The notes below the pieces were generated by a model, which was not told the DNA's origin, made no database searches, and was given only the letters and a program-made list of their open reading frames with translations. This document shows, piece by piece, positions 46,282-56,268 of a stretch of 64,000 nucleotides of DNA. The stretch spans positions 2,994,501 through 3,058,500 of the forward strand of contig NZ_CP048222.1 of the NCBI RefSeq assembly GCF_010119975.1, read 5' to 3'. This stretch comes from Rhodocytophaga rosea (GTDB taxonomy: Bacteria > Bacteroidota > Bacteroidia > Cytophagales > 172606-1). Within the stretch, counting starts at the first letter, position 1. Every line of letters starts with the position of its first letter. A program made the translations under genes and the position numbers.

Positions 46282-47112
46282 ATGTCAGCATTTTTAGGGG
46301 AGCTGGTAGGCACCTGCTTACTCATTATTTTTGGAGGCGGTGTAGTAGCCGGCTCTATATTAAAAGGCACCAAGGCAGAAAATTCTGGCTGGATCGTAAT
46401 CACCATCGGCTGGGGTCTGGCGGTGGCACTGTCTGTATATGCTGTTGGTGATTTCAGCGGCGCACATCTTAACCCGGCAGTTACCTTATCGCTGGCTGTA
46501 GTGGGTGAATTCCGCTGGGTAGATGTGCCTATGTATATAATAGCCCAGCTGATTGGTGCTTTTCTTGGCGCTACCCTGGTGTGGTTGCATTACTTGCCCC
46601 ATTGGAGAGAAACCCAGGATGACACCACCAAACTGGCTGTATTTGCTACCAATCCTGCTATCCGCAAACCGTGGGCAAACCTCTTCAGCGAACTACTTGG
46701 TACATTTGTTTTGATTTTAGGTTTGCAGGCGATTGGAGCCAATAAGTTCTCTGATGGATTGAATCCGATTGTGATTGGTCTGTTAATTACTGGAATTGGC
46801 TTGTCTCTGGGTGCTACGACCGGATATGCCATTAATCCTGCCCGTGATCTGGGGCCACGTATTGCTCATTTTGTTCTTCCTATTTATGGCAAAGGTTCTT
46901 CCGACTGGTCGTATGCCTGGGTTCCGATTGTAGGTCCCTGCCTGGGAGGTATGCTGGGCTCGCTCGTATATAAAGCTGTATTTACGAATCAGGTGTTTGG
47001 CCTCTTATGGGTAGTAGTTGCGCTGACGCTTATCGTGATTGTGGTAGCTGTCATCAAAGAAAGAGAAGTAGTAACGGCGGAGGAGAACTTGAAAGAAAAA
47101 ACCAAAGCGTAA
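46282..47112 (+). CDS. Aquaglyceroporin (MIP family)
   Basis: The protein has 276 residues and six membrane helices with two half-helices. The NPA motifs are N64-P-A (HLNPAVT) and N185-P-A (GYAINPARDLGPR). The Asp after the second NPAR is typical of glycerol-conducting members. The channel passively passes glycerol and other small neutral solutes across the inner membrane. The next gene starts 46 bases on but is a different function. Confidence 0.9.
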   Translation: MSAFLGELVGTCLLIIFGGGVVAGSILKGTKAENSGWIVITIGWGLAVALSVYAVGDFSGAHLNPAVTLSLAVVGEFRWVDVPMYIIAQLIGAFLGATLVWLHYLPHWRETQDDTTKLAVFATNPAIRKPWANLFSELLGTFVLILGLQAIGANKFSDGLNPIVIGLLITGIGLSLGATTGYAINPARDLGPRIAHFVLPIYGKGSSDWSYAWVPIVGPCLGGMLGSLVYKAVFTNQVFGLLWVVVALTLIVIVVAVIKEREVVTAEENLKEKTKA

Positions 47113-47158
47113 AGGCTTCTAAGCAGCTTTGGCGCAAATTTTCTCTATCTTACCGGTT

Positions 47159-48724
47159 ATGTATGTATCCAAACTCATCCGATCTTTCCGGCACACCTAT
47201 TTTCTACTGATAATTCTATTCTGCCTGACCGCTTTCAGCAAAAAAGAAAATCCTGAAACAGTAAAAGCGCCAATACCTGCGGTTAAACCCCGGAATGTGA
47301 TATTCATTCTGAGCGATGATCACCGCTATGATTTTATGGGTTTTACCGGGAAAGTACCAGGCTTGCAAACGCCGAATATGGACCGGCTTGCTAAGGAGGG
47401 AGCCCATCTTAAGAACGCTTTTGTCAGTACAGCGCTTTGTTCACCTAGCCGGGCTAGTATTCTTACAGGCTTGTATGCGCATACCCACACGATTGTAGAT
47501 AACCAGGCTCCCTTACCTAAAGGACTCCAGTTTTTTCCGCAATATCTGCAAAAAGCAGGTTATAAAACTGCCTTCCTGGGCAAATGGCATATGGGTAACC
47601 AGGACGATCAGCCGCAGCCTGGATTTGATCATTGGGTGAGTTTCAAGGGACAAGGCGTGTACTATAATCCGACATTCAATATCAATGGTAAGCAGGTACC
47701 TCACAAGGATAGTAGTTATACGACTGACCTGCTGACTAATTATGCGGTAGAATGGATGCGGAAACAGGATAAAAGCAAACCTTTCTTTCTGTATCTATCT
47801 CATAAAGCGGTACATGCAGAGTTTAATCCTGCCCGCAGGCACCGGGGAAAATACAAAGATATGCCCATTGTATATCCTTCTTCCTTCTATCTCACAGCCA
47901 CGGATACGAGTAAAGTTTTTGGCGCAAAACCAGGCACCAATCCAGAATTAAAAACGCCTGTGCCTAATCTCAAAGACATGCCTGCATGGGTGAAAAAACA
48001 GCGTTACAGCTGGCATGGGGTGGATTATATGTATCATGGACAAACGGATTTTAATGCCTTCTATAAAGATTACTGCGAAACCCTGCTCGGCATTGATGAA
48101 AGTATTGGTAAGGTACTGTCCTACCTGAAAGAAGCTGGTCTGGATGAATCAACGATGGTGATTTATATGGGCGATAATGGGTTTTCGTTTGGAGAACACG
48201 GGCTGATCGATAAACGGCATATGTATGAAGAATCGATGCGCGTACCCTTACTGGCTCGCTGTCCGGAATTGATAAAACCAGGAACGCAGGTTACCCAGGT
48301 AGTGCAGAATATTGACATTGCGCCTACTATCCTCGAACTGGCAGGAACTGCGATTCCCAAACAAATCCAAGGCAAATCGTTTGTGCCTTTGCTTGCCGGA
48401 AAAAACATATCCTGGCGGGATAAGGCCTTTTATGAATATTACTGGGAATATGATTTTCCACAAACACCTACCATGTTTGGCATCCGCACCGACCGCTATA
48501 AGTATATTTTCAACCACGGCGTTTGGGATGCCAATGAATTGTATGACTTGCAGGAAGATCCAATGGAAATAAATAATCTGATCCGCAGTCCCCTGCACCA
48601 GGAAATTGCCCATTCTCTCCGGGATCAGGTGTGGGACTGGCTGGAATCTACTAGTGGTATGCAAATTCCCCTCAAACGTATTCCCCACAAACGGAATGAT
48701 CATATTTACAAGGGTACTTATTAG
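47159..48724 (+). CDS. Secreted sulfatase
   Basis: The protein has 521 residues from the ATG at 47159. A TTG 30 bases upstream is less likely. A signal peptide (TYFLLIILFCLTAFS) comes first. C94 in ALCSPSRASILTG is the residue that becomes formylglycine in type I sulfatases. Metal-binding ILSDDHRYD is at about 45 and a second site MGDNGFSFGEHG near 335. It removes sulfate from polysaccharides or related esters, probably in the periplasm. It needs an anaerobic or formylglycine-generating maturase not present in this window. Confidence 0.9.
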   Translation: MYVSKLIRSFRHTYFLLIILFCLTAFSKKENPETVKAPIPAVKPRNVIFILSDDHRYDFMGFTGKVPGLQTPNMDRLAKEGAHLKNAFVSTALCSPSRASILTGLYAHTHTIVDNQAPLPKGLQFFPQYLQKAGYKTAFLGKWHMGNQDDQPQPGFDHWVSFKGQGVYYNPTFNINGKQVPHKDSSYTTDLLTNYAVEWMRKQDKSKPFFLYLSHKAVHAEFNPARRHRGKYKDMPIVYPSSFYLTATDTSKVFGAKPGTNPELKTPVPNLKDMPAWVKKQRYSWHGVDYMYHGQTDFNAFYKDYCETLLGIDESIGKVLSYLKEAGLDESTMVIYMGDNGFSFGEHGLIDKRHMYEESMRVPLLARCPELIKPGTQVTQVVQNIDIAPTILELAGTAIPKQIQGKSFVPLLAGKNISWRDKAFYEYYWEYDFPQTPTMFGIRTDRYKYIFNHGVWDANELYDLQEDPMEINNLIRSPLHQEIAHSLRDQVWDWLESTSGMQIPLKRIPHKRNDHIYKGTY

Positions 48725-48805
48725 TAGAAAATCGTTGCTAGTTGTTCGTTAATAGTTGTTAGGATAACATAGTTGTATGCAAGTAATAAAGCTTAATTTA
48801 TATAC

Positions 48806-49255
48806 ATGGGAATGACAACGAGTTTATATGGCTGTATTATAGAACATGGTGTTTATAACGAACTCAGAGAAAAGATTTGTAGCCATAATGATTTAGCAAT
48901 AAACTCTTTACCAAGCTATGATGAATGGCCTCCGTTAACTAAGCAAATGTTTGCAATAACTCAGGATTCAAACTTTCCAAGGACACCTCCATCTTATGAG
49001 TATTGGGGACGTGCCATTCATTTTGGTGGGAATTTCAAATCTATAGAATATGAGTGGAAAGAATGGAAAGCAAAGTTTGAAAATCTGTTACAAAAACTAA
49101 TCTGGAGAGAAGCATTTGTCCATTTCAAAACTGAATATACAGATGTACAAACATTTCAATGGAAAATTGACTCAAATAAATGGTCACCTTACGATAAGAT
49201 TGAATTCGGTATAATTAATAAAGAGTTCTGGAATTTCCAAGGCGATCAAACATGA
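48806..49255 (+). CDS. Hypothetical protein
   Basis: The protein has 149 residues, is Trp- and Lys-rich, and is not recognised. It starts MGMTTSLYGCIIE and contains PSYEYWGRAIHFGG, with no signal peptide. This looks like one of the small uncharacterised Bacteroidota proteins. It stands alone before a hairpin with a weak T-tract. Confidence 0.55.
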   Translation: MGMTTSLYGCIIEHGVYNELREKICSHNDLAINSLPSYDEWPPLTKQMFAITQDSNFPRTPPSYEYWGRAIHFGGNFKSIEYEWKEWKAKFENLLQKLIWREAFVHFKTEYTDVQTFQWKIDSNKWSPYDKIEFGIINKEFWNFQGDQT

Positions 49256-49394
49256 GAGAATATGAAATGAAACACCGGTATACAATAACTTCAACTAGTT
49301 AGCCGCCCATTCCAAATCATATCCATAACACAAAGGCTTGTTGCCAGGAAACTTTGAGGCATCGTAAATCAAATTTCATATATAAAAATATCTT

Positions 49395-49442
49395 AAACAC
49401 CTGTTCTGGTTGAAAGTTTCTTTGGTTGGAACAGGTGTTTAT
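49395..49442. terminator. Hairpin between two convergent genes
   Basis: AAACACCTGTTC and GAACAGGTGTTT pair perfectly around a 22-base loop. It separates the gene at 48806 from the acyltransferase on the other strand. T-tracts are weak on both sides. Confidence 0.55.
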
Positions 49443-49470
49443 AATTATGGTACCTCTAATTCTAATTCTG

Positions 49471-50697
49471 TTAGGTTTCTTTTACAATCTTCTCTCTATA
49501 ACTACTGGTTCCCAATCCATTGTAAGCTACAGATTTATTCCTAGCCTTTTTCTGTAGGAGCTTTAATCCAAAAAATGGCCGCAGAAAATTAATCCGCCGG
49601 ATACATTCAAACAAAAGCCAGCAAACCAGAAACATAGCTACACTAATCACAAAGAATTTCATCGCAATACTGGCTTGCCAGTCGATGAGGTAATAAGCAA
49701 TGCAGATAATTACGGTCTGATGGAGAATATAAAAAGGATAAACAGCTTCTGTGGTGTATGTCAGCAAAGAATTATTAAAAGTCAGGTATTTACGGGCATA
49801 TCCGAGTATAGCCATCAGCCAGCACCAGATATTAGCCACTTTAAGTAAATAATACAATACCATACCTGCCGGTGAAGGGTCTGGCCAGTTGTTCCAGTAG
49901 AAGACATATAAAACAGTAGTGAGTACAATAGCAGAAAGTAAGGAGAACATACGCTGGTTTTCTATGGCTTCACGGATTTTTTCCTGGGAACAAATAATAA
50001 AACCATAGATAAATATTAATATACTAAACGTAAAATTTGCCCAGTCTTTAATCAGGTTTTGCTCGGTAGGCCAGTGCGGACGCAGCAATGCCTCAGCGAT
50101 AAACAATGGGATAATGAGCAGATAAATACTGCCTTTTTCGGAAAGAAAACTGGCAATTTTTCCCATAACTATCTTTCCTTTTTCGCTTCGCAGATAGATA
50201 AATAAAGGCAGGCACACTAAAGAATAGGTGAATATATATGCCAGATACCATAGGTGATGCCAGCTAAAACTTCCTTGCGGATAAGGCTGAAATTCGAATA
50301 CACTTTTGTAGAATTCGATATAGGAATAGGTATTTCCCTGTGTCAGGCGTTCATAATAAATCTGCGGAGGCACAATTACAAACATGCCGAATATGAGCGG
50401 AAGCAAAATTCGTTTCACTCGATCTCCGGCAAAACTACTTGTAGATCTGCTTCCCAAAGCGAAGAAAACGCCGGCACCAGAAATGAAAAATAACAGCGGC
50501 ATCCGCCATTGAGATAGAAACCGCATGGGATATTCCATTAATTCACTGATCTCGTTGTTTTTAATATGCCATCCCCAGCTCACGAAGAACATGCCGGTAT
50601 GATAGAATATAAGGAGCCCGAAAGCGAGTACCCTCAGCCAGTCTAAATCGTAACGCCGGGTAGATTTAATAGAAAGTGGATTTTGTACTTGTGCCAT
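49471..50697 (-). CDS. Acyltransferase family 3 membrane protein
   Basis: The protein has 408 residues from the ATG at 50697. It has about ten membrane helices and the acyltransferase-3 signature at the start: RYDLDWLRVLAFGLLIFYH with the active His, then WRMPLLFFISG. The family moves acyl groups onto cell-envelope sugars or glucans. No envelope gene cluster is adjacent, so the target is unknown. Confidence 0.85.
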   Translation of the reverse strand: MAQVQNPLSIKSTRRYDLDWLRVLAFGLLIFYHTGMFFVSWGWHIKNNEISELMEYPMRFLSQWRMPLLFFISGAGVFFALGSRSTSSFAGDRVKRILLPLIFGMFVIVPPQIYYERLTQGNTYSYIEFYKSVFEFQPYPQGSFSWHHLWYLAYIFTYSLVCLPLFIYLRSEKGKIVMGKIASFLSEKGSIYLLIIPLFIAEALLRPHWPTEQNLIKDWANFTFSILIFIYGFIICSQEKIREAIENQRMFSLLSAIVLTTVLYVFYWNNWPDPSPAGMVLYYLLKVANIWCWLMAILGYARKYLTFNNSLLTYTTEAVYPFYILHQTVIICIAYYLIDWQASIAMKFFVISVAMFLVCWLLFECIRRINFLRPFFGLKLLQKKARNKSVAYNGLGTSSYREKIVKET

Positions 50698-50859
50698 ATT
50701 GCTTTGTTTTATTAGCAACAAAACTATGATACAATCGCCCTATAAAAGACATTCCCGGTAAAACAGGCGTTCGGACCGACCGGAATGTACTTAAAAAGAT
50801 CCTTTGTATGGGAAATTGAACTACATATCCACTGAATTAGCTTTTTATTTGAATAAAAA

Positions 50860-51261
50860 CTATCCGTACACAGTTGAGAAAAATGAATCAACTTTATATT
50901 GGTCTTCCGGAAAATTATAGACTTCAACAATCTTATTCTGCTCAATTCTCCATAATAAGCAAGACATACTATTGAGATTTTGCTCATTTTCTACATTACT
51001 CCAGTTCCGGTGGCAATCGATAACAAAATTATCATTTACGCCCATTACGATGGGTTCTGCTTTAAAGGCAGCTTTGCTGAGTTGTTTAAAATAAGCCAAA
51101 ACGGCTTCTACACCTTTCTTAGTACCACTCAATGGATGATTACCAGGAATGTGCCATGAGATATCTTCGGAAAGTATATTTTTTATTCCGACGAGATCAT
51201 TGTTGGCATAGGCTTGAAAAAAATCATGGATCAGGGTGAGATTTGGGTGAACAGGTATCAT
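50860..51261 (-). CDS. SnoaL-like (NTF2-fold) protein
   Basis: The protein has 133 residues. It has the NTF2-like cone fold common to SnoaL-type proteins: LIHDFFQAYANNDLVGIKNI, DISWHIPGNHPLSG, then VEAVLAYFKQL and final strands. Members are polyketide cyclases, isomerases or ligand carriers. The pocket residues cannot be read for a specific reaction. It lies opposite the AraC regulator. Confidence 0.8.
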   Translation of the reverse strand: MIPVHPNLTLIHDFFQAYANNDLVGIKNILSEDISWHIPGNHPLSGTKKGVEAVLAYFKQLSKAAFKAEPIVMGVNDNFVIDCHRNWSNVENEQNLNSMSCLLWRIEQNKIVEVYNFPEDQYKVDSFFSTVYG

Positions 51262-51385
51262 AAAGTTAAAATGGGTGATTTAGTAATTGGGGTATAATTG
51301 CTGTACTCATCTGGTAAGCACAAAGGTAAACCAATGAAAACTGACTTATTTGTTGAAAAGAGACAAACTTTTGTTATTATTGGCC

Positions 51386-52183
51386 ATGATCCGAAAACCT
51401 GTTAGCTGTACCCAAATTACGAATCCGGATAAAGATGAACCAGTTGTGTATCATGCTAAAATGGGCGCTTTCCATGCTGACTGGCATCAACATGATAAGG
51501 GGCAACTGATGTTTGCAGAAAATGGTTTGTTACACATACATACAGAAAACCAAAAGTTGTTGTTGCCAAGCTGGTATTGCGCCTGGATTCCGGCTGGCAC
51601 TTCGCACCAGATATGGTCGAGCAGTACAGATCTATATATCAGAACCATCTACTTTGAAGCACCTATTTGCAATCATTCTTTCTTTAGACAGGCTGTTGCT
51701 TTCCCTGCTTCTAATCTGTTGAAGGAGATGATCGGATATACTGAAAAGTGGAATTTTAAAAATGAAGCCGGAGAAGAAAAAAAAGATTTTTTAAAAGCCT
51801 TGATTCAGGTCTTACCCGGAGAAATGGCAGAAAAGGTAAATATCTGTTTACCTTCTACCACACATGAACAATTGCTGCAGATAGTAGAATATGTACAAGC
51901 TCATGCACACCAGAAATTAAGTATCAGTTCTTTATCTAAAGAATTTGGATTTTCTGTGCGTACATTAAGCAGATTGTTTAACACACATTTGGGTATTACT
52001 TTTTCTGGGTATATCAAAATAGCCAGGATGATAAAAGCCATGGAATTAATCAAAAATGGCCACACCCACGTTTCCCATATTGCTTACCAGTCAGGCTACG
52101 AAAGTCTTTCTACCTTCAGTAATAACTTTTTAGAGATCTGTGGAAACCGCCCTTTGTATTTCATCAATAAAAGGAAAGTGTAA
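51386..52183 (+). CDS. AraC-family transcriptional regulator
   Basis: The protein has 265 residues from the ATG at 51386 (a TTG at 51350 is also open). It has an N-terminal cupin sensor (HADWHQHDKGQLMFAENG, LPSWYCAWIPAGTSHQIW) and a C-terminal AraC domain (KLSISSLSKEFGFSVRTLSRL, VSHIAYQSGYESLSTFSNNF). It is divergent from the SnoaL gene and is convergent with the MFS gene, so it may regulate either. Confidence 0.88.
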   Translation: MIRKPVSCTQITNPDKDEPVVYHAKMGAFHADWHQHDKGQLMFAENGLLHIHTENQKLLLPSWYCAWIPAGTSHQIWSSSTDLYIRTIYFEAPICNHSFFRQAVAFPASNLLKEMIGYTEKWNFKNEAGEEKKDFLKALIQVLPGEMAEKVNICLPSTTHEQLLQIVEYVQAHAHQKLSISSLSKEFGFSVRTLSRLFNTHLGITFSGYIKIARMIKAMELIKNGHTHVSHIAYQSGYESLSTFSNNFLEICGNRPLYFINKRKV

Positions 52184-52203
52184 ACCCATCTTATAAGACC
52201 TGC

Positions 52204-53385
52204 TTAACCAGCGACAGCAGTTAGTTTTCGCTTCACACCAAAATTCAGGTATAGAAAAGCCATTAGAGGGAATAAGGAAATAATCCAGAAAGTATAGGGT
52301 AGCATAGCCACATTATTGGCATAAATAGCACCTGACAGGAAAGCTCCTAAGCCAATTCCAGCTTCCATCGCCACATACATGGTAGCTAATCCACGTCCCC
52401 GGTGTTCTTTCAAACTCAGGTCAACCGTCCAGGCAGAAACAGTAGGAGAATTCATACCTTGCGCAAAACCGAATAAAACAGAAGCCGCCAGCAAGGTAGC
52501 CGCATTGTAGGCAAATCCTACCAGAATCATAGAAAGGGTAAGCAATGCCGTAGAAATACGCAATACAGCTACCCTGCCATACCGGTCGGATATTTTACCG
52601 GCAAAAAACCGGACACCAAGAGAAGCAAATGTAAAGCACATAAAAAACAAGCCTTTGTTGGTCAGATTTAACGATTCACTTAGGTCTGGGGTAAGCGTAA
52701 GAATAGCCCCGAAACCAAATGAACTCAATATAATCACCAGGGAAGGAGGAATTACCCTGGGCTCAAAAATTTCCTGTCGGGAAAACTTAAGCAGTGACCA
52801 GTGAAAAGGAATACGGTCTTGTACGGTTTCTTTCATACCAGCCAGTATCAGCACTGATAATAATGAAGCCACCGATGAGCAATAAAACATAAATTCTACT
52901 GAAAACATATCCGCTACTAAGCTGCCAATGGCCGGACCCAGTGCCATTCCAGAACTGCCACATAAACCGAGGAAACCAATGGCTTCTCCCCGATGTGTTT
53001 GGGGAACAATATCTGCGGCGTAGGCCGAATTGCCAGTAGGCGTAAAACCAGTAGATAAGCCATGAACCAGGCGCAACATCAGAAATCCGGCTACCGAACC
53101 CATCACCGGATATAAAAATCCACATATAAAACAAACCGCAGCCCCAAATACCATTACCGGAATCCGTCCGATTTTATCTGCCAGCTTGCCACTCACCGGT
53201 CTGGAAAGTCCGGCGGTTAAAGTAAATAAGCCAATGATAAAGCCTTTGAACTCTGCTCCGCCCAGGCGCATCAGGTAGCCTGGTAATTCCGGAATAATCA
53301 TATTGAAGCTGGCGTAAAACAGAAAGGAGCTGAAACAAAGCAATCCGAATTGCAGCGTATAAAAACTGGTATGTTGTTCTTTCAT
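52204..53385 (-). CDS. MFS transporter
   Basis: The protein has 393 residues with twelve predicted membrane helices. The MFS motif A GKLADKIGRIPVMVFG is between helices 2 and 3, and GKISDRYGRVAVLRIS is its second copy in the C-terminal half. It resembles drug or metabolite exporters of the proton-coupled type. The substrate is unknown. The AraC regulator convergent with it could sense the same compound. Confidence 0.88.
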   Translation of the reverse strand: MKEQHTSFYTLQFGLLCFSSFLFYASFNMIIPELPGYLMRLGGAEFKGFIIGLFTLTAGLSRPVSGKLADKIGRIPVMVFGAAVCFICGFLYPVMGSVAGFLMLRLVHGLSTGFTPTGNSAYAADIVPQTHRGEAIGFLGLCGSSGMALGPAIGSLVADMFSVEFMFYCSSVASLLSVLILAGMKETVQDRIPFHWSLLKFSRQEIFEPRVIPPSLVIILSSFGFGAILTLTPDLSESLNLTNKGLFFMCFTFASLGVRFFAGKISDRYGRVAVLRISTALLTLSMILVGFAYNAATLLAASVLFGFAQGMNSPTVSAWTVDLSLKEHRGRGLATMYVAMEAGIGLGAFLSGAIYANNVAMLPYTFWIISLFPLMAFLYLNFGVKRKLTAVAG

Positions 53386-53578
53386 AAAATTGACCGATGC
53401 GGCTAAAATCTACTCTTAAACCGGTCAGGTGGTATGGAATGTATTTAATTATCAAGTTATACGCATCGCATATACTTTGTATACAAGCTACTCAGAAATA
53501 ATTGATTTTTTATAATAGAACTATATTGAAGTGTAAATATTAAAAATACTTCTTGTTATAGTTATAGTTACTATACCT

Positions 53579-54193
53579 TTAGAAAGCATACCCAATTACT
53601 ACGCCCAGCCGGATATCCCGCTGCCATTTAGATCTGGAGAAAGTATAAGGCAAACTGGCATCAATCACCTCCAGGTCATCATAATACACAATGGGGTTAA
53701 ATCCGGCACCAGCATATATGTCTACAGTAAATCCTTTTTTAGCAATCCATTGTTTACCAGCCTGTAAACCTGCTCCTACGGTGCGAATGGTAACCCTGGC
53801 CGTTACATCTCCGCTAAAACTCTCTTCGGTATCTTTAATCTGCTGATACTTTACATAAGGAGCAAGATACCAGCCCACAATGGCGTTTTCGGGCCTGGAC
53901 ATGTATTTACGCAGTTCAAGGCTGGCGCTTATCCTTTCTACGCCCCGGAACATCTTACTTTTACTATAATAACCGCCTGCCTGAATACTCATGGTTTTAC
54001 TCAAGGCATGCTCATACCCCAAGGACACAGACCTGGTGAGCAGACTAAGCAGGTTGGTTTTGAATATATGTTTCCGGTTGCTTTCATTATCCAGGGTAGC
54101 CAGTTTTTCTTCTTCAGAGAGCTGGGCATAAGTAGTGCTGCTTGCTGAAAGAAACAAGAGTAAGAAGCAAAGTAGGGTAAAGTATATCTTCAT
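53579..54193 (-). CDS. Outer-membrane beta-barrel-like protein (DUF3575 type)
   Basis: The protein has 204 residues with a signal peptide (LLCFLLLFLSASSTTYAQ). It has alternating strand patterns, including HIFKTNLLSLLTRSVSLGYE, LYLAPYVKYQQ-like and GLQAGKQW, ending in the aromatic YAF typical of outer-membrane barrels. DUF3575 proteins are of unknown function. Confidence 0.75.
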   Translation of the reverse strand: MKIYFTLLCFLLLFLSASSTTYAQLSEEEKLATLDNESNRKHIFKTNLLSLLTRSVSLGYEHALSKTMSIQAGGYYSKSKMFRGVERISASLELRKYMSRPENAIVGWYLAPYVKYQQIKDTEESFSGDVTARVTIRTVGAGLQAGKQWIAKKGFTVDIYAGAGFNPIVYYDDLEVIDASLPYTFSRSKWQRDIRLGVVIGYAF

Positions 54194-54313
54194 TAGCGGT
54201 ATCAGAGTCTAAGAAAGAAATATAATTACTTAGTTTGAATTTCTTTAAAAAATGTATCTTGGGAGTATTTGAGTTATGTAATTTTATGTGATTCTCTGGT
54301 GAGTTATTTATCA

Positions 54314-54700
54314 TCAATTGATTCTATAAAACCAATAACTAAATGTATACTCAGCACTCATAATGCGGCTCAGATGAAATTTATTATCCGAATCATAATG
54401 AAAAATATACATAGCACTGTTAAGGAATAAAGCATTGTCTCTGATCTTATATTTCCCTTTCTTCTGACCTCTATTTATTAGAAATTCCTTTTTATTAAAG
54501 CTGATGAGAGTATCCCCTTGTTGAAGTAATTCTGCTTTTGGATCTAAAGAATGATGAACGGCTGGGTGAATTTCCCTTATAATAATGGGATAATGCACTA
54601 TTTTCCATTCACCTATTAGCGTTTCCGGAGTAAGCTGTTTTTGAGCTAATCCTTCATAGCTTAATATTAAAATGTAGAAAATTACTAATAACAGCCTCAT
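54314..54700 (-). CDS. Secreted small hypothetical protein
   Basis: The protein has 128 residues with a signal peptide (VIFYILILSYEGLAQ). LIGEWKIVHYP at the start and repeated strands recall lipocalin-like secreted proteins, but this is weak. It is followed 120 bases on by the outer-membrane-like gene on the same strand. Confidence 0.55.
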   Translation of the reverse strand: MRLLLVIFYILILSYEGLAQKQLTPETLIGEWKIVHYPIIIREIHPAVHHSLDPKAELLQQGDTLISFNKKEFLINRGQKKGKYKIRDNALFLNSAMYIFHYDSDNKFHLSRIMSAEYTFSYWFYRIN

Positions 54701-54715
54701 AGAATTCTTATTAGT

Positions 54716-55936
54716 TTACTGCGCCACATACTCACTCACAAAATCTGATAGATATTTATATCTTTCCGTCAGCTGGCCATTTCTGGTGATGGTTGCTTTT
54801 TCCAGTACGCCCTCTTTATCTCCATTTAGTAAATGCGGCAATACCTGGTTGATGAGCTGGTGGCCAAAATAGCCGGACGCATCATAGGGAAGTTCACAGG
54901 GCAGGTTATCAATGGCCATTACTGTAATGTGTTCAGCGGAAGAAAAAGGCGGTTTTACTTCCCGGCTTACTACATCATAATCGTAAACCGGATCTGTAAT
55001 GGTAGTTGTACGAACCGTACAGGGCACCGAACCATCCACATCACAGGAAATGTCTGCCACTACTTTTATCCGGAAATCTTTTCGCAGCATATCTTCTTTC
55101 GAGAATAACAAAGGCGCTTGTGGATGCCAGAAAGCAGAAGTAATTAATATATCTGCCTGGGCGGCAAAGGGATAAAACGAAGAATTGTATTCCTGCGGAT
55201 TCAGATGGAAGCTGGCAGCATTCCAGGAATTACCACTTTTATGGAGATGATAATCCTGCGAACGAAGTACCGTAAACACAGGTTTGTTATATTGTTTTTG
55301 CAAGAATGCATCCGGGGAAACCTGTTGTATACCAATGGCTTCCAATACTTCTACTACCCCCTTCCCTACCCGTCCGCTTCCGGTTACAGCAATTTTAATG
55401 GGTGGCAATTGTATTTTCAGATATTCCTGTCTCATTTCCTGCATATCCTGGCAATCTCTGGCACGTTTCAACTCAAAAAGCTGATATTTTTTGCCATACG
55501 TCCAGAAAGCATTATAGGCACCCACAATGCCGGCATAGCGGCCAAAAGCAATAATACGCTGCCGGTTTGTATCATTATCGATCAGGCATTCATAATCAAT
55601 CAGGGTAATATTCCTCTTCAAAATGGTTTGCAGCAGCAGGCGGTTGTACTTTTGTTTCTTTACGGTATGTGAAAAGAAGAAATACGTTTTATCCGGAAGG
55701 AGTTGGGCAACCGGCACTTCTTTAATGCCGAATAACACATCACACTGGCTCAGATCTTCCATTACTAGAATTCCTGCATTTGAATATTGCTCATCGGGCA
55801 CACAACGGATCGGGCTAGGCTGTACAAATATCTGAACTTCAGGATATAGCTGAACAATTTCCTTGCATTGATGTGGCAATAAGGCAACCCGTCTGTCAGG
55901 CGGAACTTTCCCTTCTCTTATAATTCCGAATTTCAT
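54716..55936 (-). CDS. Saccharopine dehydrogenase-like NAD(P) oxidoreductase
   Basis: The protein has 406 residues. It has an alanine-dehydrogenase/PNT N-domain (GIIREGKVPPDRRVALLPHQ, the lysine-binding region) and a Rossmann domain with IAVTGSGRVGKGVVEVLEAI at about 180. The pattern fits lysine-forming saccharopine dehydrogenase or a related lysine-pathway enzyme. It is followed after 15 bases by the small secreted gene. The residues for lysine specificity cannot be confirmed here. Confidence 0.78.
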   Translation of the reverse strand: MKFGIIREGKVPPDRRVALLPHQCKEIVQLYPEVQIFVQPSPIRCVPDEQYSNAGILVMEDLSQCDVLFGIKEVPVAQLLPDKTYFFFSHTVKKQKYNRLLLQTILKRNITLIDYECLIDNDTNRQRIIAFGRYAGIVGAYNAFWTYGKKYQLFELKRARDCQDMQEMRQEYLKIQLPPIKIAVTGSGRVGKGVVEVLEAIGIQQVSPDAFLQKQYNKPVFTVLRSQDYHLHKSGNSWNAASFHLNPQEYNSSFYPFAAQADILITSAFWHPQAPLLFSKEDMLRKDFRIKVVADISCDVDGSVPCTVRTTTITDPVYDYDVVSREVKPPFSSAEHITVMAIDNLPCELPYDASGYFGHQLINQVLPHLLNGDKEGVLEKATITRNGQLTERYKYLSDFVSEYVAQ

Positions 55937-56268
55937 AACTCACTTACAATTATTTCTCTTCGATAAAAACTATATCTAAATATGGTTAACTTATAGATGG
56001 CCTGCTAACAAGCTTACGTCCAGCAATTCAATGTTAAGTTTATAACAAAATTTTTTATATTGGAAGCTTACATGGATAAGTAAAGTACATCACAAAACAA
56101 GGATAAAAAATTGAATTCCCTCTGATTTCATACAATACGCTTTGTGCAGGGTACAGGTGAGGCAGATGAGTTCAAGAAATGGTTACAAATCTGTACGGAT
56201 GATCGTGCAAATAAAGTACCTTATCCATTTTTATACAAAAATACTTTTAAAACCGGTTCCTACGACCA
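55937..56268. other. Intergenic region with a startless coding-like stretch
   Basis: This 332-base gap between divergent genes has no complete gene. A 48-codon open stretch runs from 56126 to a TGA at 56272 that overlaps the next ATG (FVQGTGEADEFKKWLQICT...). It has coding-like composition but no start, so it may be the tail of a lost gene. Confidence 0.35.

Noticed and set aside
50724-50987. Minus-strand ORF of 87 codons
   Set aside because: It overlaps the end of the SnoaL-like gene in another frame and has no domain.
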